Source: CG2-30-68-42 sp037440385
GTDB lineage: Bacteria; Pseudomonadota; Gammaproteobacteria; Burkholderiales; Rhodocyclaceae
Reading direction: 5' to 3'
DNA: 9,458 bases
NCBI GenBank assembly: GCA_037440385.1
Contig: JBBIUI010000087.1
Location: 1 to 9,458, forward strand
The notes beneath the pieces were generated by a model, which made no database searches, was not told the origin of the DNA, and worked only from the letters and a program-made list of their open reading frames with translations. How positions within the stretch are numbered: position 1 is the stretch's first letter; each line of letters starts with the position of its first letter. The position numbers and the translations under genes were made by a program. Shown one piece after another: positions 5,391 to 9,458 of this stretch.

Positions 5391-6470
5391 ATGGGAAAAC
5401 GCACTCCGCTGTACGACTCGCACTGCGCGCTGGGCGCGCGCATCGTCGACTTTTCCGGCTGGGACATGCCGCTGCACTACGGCTCGCAGATCGAGGAGCA
5501 TCACGCCGTGCGCACCGCCGCCGGGATGTTCGACGTCTCGCACATGCTCAACGTCGACATCACCGGCACCGCCGCGAAGGCCTTTCTCGAACGGCTCATC
5601 GCGAACGACGTCGCCAGGCTCCGGACCACGGGCCGCGCGCTGTATTCGTGCATGCTGAATTCCGAAGGGGGCGTGATCGACGACCTGATCACCTACCTGC
5701 TCGGACCGGACCATTACCGGGTCGTCGTCAATGCCGGCACCGCCGACAAGGATGTCACATGGATGAAGCGCCAGGCCGGGCCGTTCGCCGGGGTGCTGGA
5801 CCTCTCGCCGCGGCGCGATCGGGCGATGATCGCCGTGCAGGGACCGCTCGCCCGCGAGCTCGTCTGGAAGGCGCTGCCGGGCTCGCAACAGGCCAGCGGC
5901 GGACTCGAACCGTTTCACGCCGCACCGCATGGCGAGGTACTGATCGCGCGCACCGGCTATACGGGCGAGGACGGCTTCGAGCTCATCGTGCCGGCAGAGG
6001 ACGCGGGCGCACTGTGGCAGTCGCTGCTCGATGCGGGCGTCAAGCCTGCCGGGCTGGGGGCCCGCGACACGCTGCGCCTGGAAGCGGGCATGAACCTGTA
6101 CGGGCAGGACATGGACGAGAGCGTCAACCCGCTCGAATCCGGGCTCGCCTGGACCGTCGATCGCTCGCGAGCGCGGGATTTCATCGGCCGCGCGGCGCTC
6201 GATGCCGCCCGGGTGACGCGCCAGCTCATCGGCCTCGTCCTGCTCGACAAGGGCGTGCTGCGTTCGCACCAGAAGGTATTCACCGCCCACGGCGAGGGCC
6301 AGACCACGAGCGGCAGCTACGCCCCGACGCTGGGCCGGTCGATCGCGCTGGCACGCGTGCCCGCGGCGGCCCGGGCGGGCGAGGAAGTCGAAGTGGAAGT
6401 GCGCGACCGGCGGCTCAAGGCTCGTCTGGTCAAGCCGCCCTTCGCGCGGCACGGAAAAGCGCTGGTCTGA
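5391..6470 (+). CDS. gcvT: Glycine cleavage system T protein (aminomethyltransferase)
   Basis: 359-residue cytoplasmic aminomethyltransferase. It takes the aminomethyl group carried on lipoyl-GcvH and transfers the one-carbon unit to tetrahydrofolate, releasing ammonia. It matches E. coli GcvT in length and throughout: MGKRTPLYDSHCALGARIVD at the start, GWDMPLHYGSQIEEHHAVRT, GMFDVSHM (45-52), GVIDDLI (94-100, holding the aspartates equivalent to the essential one in studied T proteins), IAVQGP, TGYTGEDGFE, GARDTLRLEAGMNLYGQDMD and a final KPPFARHGKALV. ATG at 5391 aligns with the E. coli start and has ACAGG 10 nt upstream. The frame is open further upstream into the riboswitch, but that part is RNA structure rather than protein. 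First gene of the gcv operon; gcvH follows after 23 nt. Expression is expected to depend on the glycine riboswitch. Confidence 0.98.
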   Translation: MGKRTPLYDSHCALGARIVDFSGWDMPLHYGSQIEEHHAVRTAAGMFDVSHMLNVDITGTAAKAFLERLIANDVARLRTTGRALYSCMLNSEGGVIDDLITYLLGPDHYRVVVNAGTADKDVTWMKRQAGPFAGVLDLSPRRDRAMIAVQGPLARELVWKALPGSQQASGGLEPFHAAPHGEVLIARTGYTGEDGFELIVPAEDAGALWQSLLDAGVKPAGLGARDTLRLEAGMNLYGQDMDESVNPLESGLAWTVDRSRARDFIGRAALDAARVTRQLIGLVLLDKGVLRSHQKVFTAHGEGQTTSGSYAPTLGRSIALARVPAAARAGEEVEVEVRDRRLKARLVKPPFARHGKALV

Positions 6471-6480
6471 CCAATCCGAT

Positions 6481-6487
6481 GGAGGAA
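6481..6487 (+). promoter_or_regulatory. Strong ribosome-binding site deciding the gcvH start
   Basis: GGAGGAA lies 6 nt before ATG at 6494. An in-frame ATG at 6479 overlaps this element and would add five residues (MEETR), so the downstream ATG is chosen. Confidence 0.8.
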
Positions 6488-6493
6488 ACGCGT

Positions 6494-6883
6494 ATGAATA
6501 CACCCGAGGATCTCCGGTACACCCGCACCCACGAATGGGCTCGCGCGGACGGCGACGGCCTGGTCACGGTGGGCATCACCGACCATGCGCAGGAACTGCT
6601 CGGCGACATCGTCTTTCTCGAACTGCCCCAGCCGGGCAGGCGCGTCGCGCGCGACGAGGAATGCGCGGTCGTCGAATCGGTCAAGTCCGCATCCGACATC
6701 TACGCGCCGATCGCCGGCGAGATCGTCGCGATCAACGCGCAGGCGGCCGAGCACCCCGAGAGCGTCAACCACGATGCCTATGGCACGTGGCTGTTCAGGA
6801 TCCGCCCCGACGATGCCTCGCAGATGGCCGGGTTGCTCGATGCCGCCGGATACCGGCAGCTCGCCAGCGAGCAGCAGCACTGA
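6494..6883 (+). CDS. gcvH: Glycine cleavage system H protein (lipoyl carrier)
   Basis: 129-residue lipoyl-domain protein that shuttles the aminomethyl intermediate from the P protein to the T protein and is reoxidised by the L protein. The N-terminus MNTPEDLRYTRTHEWAR and the GITDHAQELLGDIVFLELP segment are typical. The lipoylation motif is VVESVKSASDIYAP with Lys64 as the lipoyl-lysine, the position expected for a protein of this length. The C-terminal NHDAYGTWLFRIRPDD is also characteristic. Preceded by a strong ribosome-binding site. Only one base separates its stop from the gcvPA ATG (TGA-C-ATG), so H and P subunits are likely made in coupled fashion. Lipoate attachment genes are not in the window. 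Confidence 0.98.
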   Translation: MNTPEDLRYTRTHEWARADGDGLVTVGITDHAQELLGDIVFLELPQPGRRVARDEECAVVESVKSASDIYAPIAGEIVAINAQAAEHPESVNHDAYGTWLFRIRPDDASQMAGLLDAAGYRQLASEQQH

Positions 6884-6884
6884 C

Positions 6885-8243
6885 ATGAGCTTCATTCCGC
6901 ACACCGCGCGCGACGTGGCCCAGATGCTCGCCGCGATCGGCGCCGGCAAGATCGAGGATCTGTTCGACGAGATTCCGGCGCAGCTCCGATGCGGGGCGCT
7001 CGATGCGGTGCCGCCCGCGATGAACGAAGCCGGAATCACGCGCCTGATGGAAGCGCGGGCGCAATCCGACGGCCGGTCGCTGTGCTTCGCCGGCGCGGGC
7101 GCCTACGAACATCACATCCCGGCCGCCGTCTGGCAGATCGTCGGACGCGGCGAGTTCTACACGTCCTACACACCGTATCAGGCGGAGGCGAGCCAGGGAA
7201 CGCTGCAACTGCTCTACGAGTTCCAGACCATGATGGCCGCGCTCACCGCGATGGACGTCTCCAACGCCAGCCTGTACGACGGTGCCAGCGCACTGGCCGA
7301 GGCCATCCTGATGGCGGTGCGCGCGAAGCGCGGTGCGCGGCGCGTGCTCGTGCCGCGTACTGTTCACCCGATGGTTCGCCGCGTGGTGCGCACGATCGTC
7401 GCACAGCAGGGCATCGAGCTCGCCGAGCTACCCTATGACGACAGCAAGGGCGCCACGCCCGTCGCGGCGGTCGATGCGGCTGCCGGCGACGTCGCCGCGC
7501 TGGTGATCCCCCAGCCGAACTTCTTCGGCGTGCTGGAGGACGTCGATGCGCTCACGGACAAGGCCCACGGGATCGGCGCACTCGCCATCGCCACCTGCAA
7601 CCCGCTCGCACTCGGCCTGCTCGAGCCGCCCGGGCGGTGGGGGTCGGGCGCGGGTGCCGACATCTGCTGCGGCGATGCGCAGCCGCTCGGCATCCCGCTG
7701 TCGGGGGGCGGACCGTATCTGGGCTACCTGACCTGCAAGCAGCCGCTGCTGCGCCAGCTTCCCGGACGGATCGTCGGCCGGACCGTCGATCTGGACGGCA
7801 GGACCGGCTACACGCTGACGCTGCAGGCACGCGAACAGCATATCCGCCGCGCGAAGGCGACGTCCAACATCTGTACCAACCAGGGGCTGATGGTCGCCGC
7901 CGCGACGATCTACCTCGCGCTGACCGGCGCCGAGGGGCTGGCCCGGATCGCCGCCGCCAGCCACGCTCGCACGCGGGAGCTGTGCGCCCGCATGGCCGCA
8001 TCGACCGGCGTCGAGCCGCTCTTCCCGGGACCCTTCTTCCACGAACGGGCGATGCGGCTGCCGGTCGCAGCCGCCGGCCTGCTCGAACGCATGGGCGGCT
8101 CCGGTGTCCTGGGTGGCTACGACCTGTCGAACGAGTATCCGGAACTGGGCGATGCGCTGCTGGTGTGCGCGACGGAAACGAAAACCGAGCCCGATCTCGA
8201 TCGCTATATGGCCGCGTTCGATGCGGCGCTGAAATCATGCTGA
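6885..8243 (+). CDS. gcvPA: Glycine dehydrogenase (decarboxylating) subunit 1
   Basis: 452-residue N-terminal half of a two-subunit P protein, the pyridoxal-phosphate enzyme that decarboxylates glycine and loads the remainder onto lipoyl-GcvH. It corresponds to the N-terminal half of single-chain GcvP. It begins SFIPHTARDVAQMLAAIG and contains EFQTMMAALTAMDVSNASLY, GDAQPLGIPLSGGGPYLGYL (from residue 263) and TSNICTNQGLMV (from residue 326), all standard for GcvPA. It has no PLP lysine, which belongs to subunit 2, and is expected to pair with GcvPB as an alpha2beta2 enzyme. Length is normal for the family (about 450). The ATG at 6885 has only a poor ribosome-binding site, consistent with coupling to gcvH one base upstream. 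Its last 7 bases overlap gcvPB. Confidence 0.97.
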   Translation: MSFIPHTARDVAQMLAAIGAGKIEDLFDEIPAQLRCGALDAVPPAMNEAGITRLMEARAQSDGRSLCFAGAGAYEHHIPAAVWQIVGRGEFYTSYTPYQAEASQGTLQLLYEFQTMMAALTAMDVSNASLYDGASALAEAILMAVRAKRGARRVLVPRTVHPMVRRVVRTIVAQQGIELAELPYDDSKGATPVAAVDAAAGDVAALVIPQPNFFGVLEDVDALTDKAHGIGALAIATCNPLALGLLEPPGRWGSGAGADICCGDAQPLGIPLSGGGPYLGYLTCKQPLLRQLPGRIVGRTVDLDGRTGYTLTLQAREQHIRRAKATSNICTNQGLMVAAATIYLALTGAEGLARIAAASHARTRELCARMAASTGVEPLFPGPFFHERAMRLPVAAAGLLERMGGSGVLGGYDLSNEYPELGDALLVCATETKTEPDLDRYMAAFDAALKSC

Positions 8244-9458
8244 TCTTCGAACTGTCCGAGCCGGGTCGTCGCAGCGCCCACCTCGCGCCGGCGTGCCGGG
8301 AGGACGTCCCTGCTGTAGCTGCACATTCGCTGCGCCGGGCGCCGCCGATGCTGCCGGAAGTCTCCGAACTGGACGCGGTGCGCCATTACACGCGCTTGTC
8401 GCAGCTCAACTTCTCGATCGACACCCATTTCTATCCGCTGGGCTCGTGCACGATGAAGTACAACCCGCGCGCCTCGCACGCGCTGGCGATGCTTCCGCAG
8501 TTCATCGCGCGGCACCCGCTCGCGCCGGCGAGCTCCGGACAAGGGTTTCTCGCATGCCTGTACGAGCTGCAGGAGATCCTCCGGGAAGTCACCGGCATGG
8601 CAGGCGTGTCGCTGACCCCGATGGCGGGCGCGCAGGGCGAGTTCGCCGGAGTCGCGATGATCCGCGCCTGCCATGCGGCGCGCGGCGACGTCGGGCGCAC
8701 CGAGATCATCGTGCCGGACGCGGCGCACGGCACCAATCCGGCCAGCGCCACCGTGTGCGGCTACAAGGTGCGCGAGATCCGCACCACCGCACAGGGCAAT
8801 GTGGATGTCGGCGCGCTGGCGGCCGCGCTCGGCCCGCAAACGGCCGGGCTGATGCTGACCAACCCCTCGACGCTCGGCGTGTTCGAGGCCAACATCGACG
8901 AGATCCAGCGTCTCGTGCATGCCGCAGGCGGCCTGACCTACTACGACGGTGCCAACCTCAATGCGATCCTGGGCAAGGTGCGGCCGGGCGACATGGGCTT
9001 CGATGCCATCCACATCAACCTGCACAAGACCTTCTCGACACCGCATGGCGGCGGCGGTCCCGGCGCCGCAGCGGTGGGCGTGTCCGAGCGGCTGCTGCCC
9101 TTTCTGCCGGTACCCATCGTCGGCCGGCAGGGAGAATCCTACGGCTGGATCACCGAGCGCGACCGGCCGCAAAGCATCGGGCGGTTGTCCGCCTTCATGG
9201 GCAATGCCGGCGTGCTGCTGCGAGCCTACGTGTATGCGCGCATGCTCGGGCGCGAGGGCATGGCGGGGGTCGCCGAGTATTCGACGCTGAATGCGAACTA
9301 CCTGATGGCGCTGCTCGCGCGCATCGGACTGACGGCATTCTTCCCCGAGCGGCGGGCGAGCCACGAGTTCGTCGTCAGCCTCAAGGGGCTCAAGGACGAA
9401 ACCGGCGTCAGCGCGATGGACGTCGCGAAGTGCCTGCTGGACAAGGGGTTCCATGCGC
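8237..9458 (+). CDS. gcvPB: Glycine dehydrogenase (decarboxylating) subunit 2, 3' end beyond window
   Basis: First 407 residues of the PLP-binding subunit of the split P protein; relatives are about 480-490 residues, so roughly 75-85 are missing. The N-terminus MLIFELSEPGRRSAHL matches GcvPB. NFSIDTHFYPLGSCTMKYNP, LTPMAGAQGEF and PDAAHGTNPAS are hallmark segments. The PLP-binding lysine is Lys264 in HINLHKTFSTPHGGGGPG. The ATG at 8237 overlaps the gcvPA stop by 7 bases (ATGCTGA), consistent with equimolar production of the two subunits. The frame is intact up to the window edge. It completes the P protein of the operon; the L protein (dihydrolipoyl dehydrogenase) is presumably encoded elsewhere. 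Confidence 0.97.
   Translation, partial: MLIFELSEPGRRSAHLAPACREDVPAVAAHSLRRAPPMLPEVSELDAVRHYTRLSQLNFSIDTHFYPLGSCTMKYNPRASHALAMLPQFIARHPLAPASSGQGFLACLYELQEILREVTGMAGVSLTPMAGAQGEFAGVAMIRACHAARGDVGRTEIIVPDAAHGTNPASATVCGYKVREIRTTAQGNVDVGALAAALGPQTAGLMLTNPSTLGVFEANIDEIQRLVHAAGGLTYYDGANLNAILGKVRPGDMGFDAIHINLHKTFSTPHGGGGPGAAAVGVSERLLPFLPVPIVGRQGESYGWITERDRPQSIGRLSAFMGNAGVLLRAYVYARMLGREGMAGVAEYSTLNANYLMALLARIGLTAFFPERRASHEFVVSLKGLKDETGVSAMDVAKCLLDKGFHA

Noticed and set aside
5304..6503. A 399-codon antisense open frame opposite gcvT
   Set aside because: Typical GC-rich shadow frame with no recognisable domain; gcvT on the other strand is unambiguous.
4751..6883. A 710-codon plus-strand open frame running through the gcv leader into gcvH
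   Set aside because: It is the wrong frame across gcvT and low-complexity Arg-rich there; it is open only because of high GC. Only its end, from 6494, is real (gcvH).
8204..9454. A 416-codon antisense open frame opposite gcvPB
   Set aside because: Composition rich in Arg/His/Gln and no family resemblance; gcvPB on the plus strand carries all expected motifs.
1..9458. Search for CRISPR arrays, transposases, integrases, attachment sites, tRNA genes and toxin-antitoxin pairs
   Set aside because: None seen. The only tandem repeat has 9-bp units without spacers, and all well-supported genes are chromosomal housekeeping types with uniform composition.

Overview
This is a GC-rich bacterial chromosomal window with densely packed genes on both strands. 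Organism (inference): the closest resemblances I recognise are proteobacterial. They are E. coli-like YciO and TrpH/RNase AM, an E. coli-like GcvT, and a TrpRS form with an insert before KMSKS that I associate with beta/gamma-proteobacteria. The combination, with a P-protein split into two subunits, fits an environmental beta- or gammaproteobacterium. No species can be named from the sequence alone.

Left block (about 1-4929), all on the minus strand. Reading in the direction of transcription it holds: a lipoprotein with a DUF3568-like N-terminal part and a SPOR-like C-terminal part (4045-4887), an alpha/beta hydrolase (2996-3922), a PHP-domain TrpH/RNase AM-like phosphoesterase (2169-2999), YciO (1529-2155), an M50 site-2-type metalloprotease (801-1460) and tryptophanyl-tRNA synthetase (798-1, cut by the window edge just inside the KMSKS loop). 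The hydrolase and PHP genes overlap by ATGA, yciO follows 13 nt later, and M50 and trpS are 2 nt apart. Hydrolase-PHP-yciO and M50-trpS therefore look like two tightly coupled units. They are separated by 68 nt that carry an extended -10 promoter-like element.

Central divergent region (about 4888-5390). A minus-strand promoter drives the lipoprotein gene and a plus-strand sigma70-like promoter drives the glycine cleavage operon. Between them is a 9-bp tandem repeat array with five perfect copies and degenerate flanks. Downstream of the plus promoter lies a tandem (two-aptamer) glycine riboswitch followed by a strong hairpin that lacks a U-tract. A 7-bp perfect inverted repeat sits at the predicted transcription start of the lipoprotein gene.

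Right block (5391-9458), all on the plus strand: gcvT, gcvH, gcvPA and gcvPB (3' end cut). These encode the T, H and split P subunits of the glycine cleavage system. The dihydrolipoyl dehydrogenase (L protein) is not in the window. The arrangement implies glycine-induced glycine breakdown to CO2, ammonia and methylene-tetrahydrofolate.

Most of the window is housekeeping. I see no defence system, CRISPR array, transposase, integrase, tRNA or rRNA. The least explained parts are the divergent intergenic region and the lipoprotein gene.
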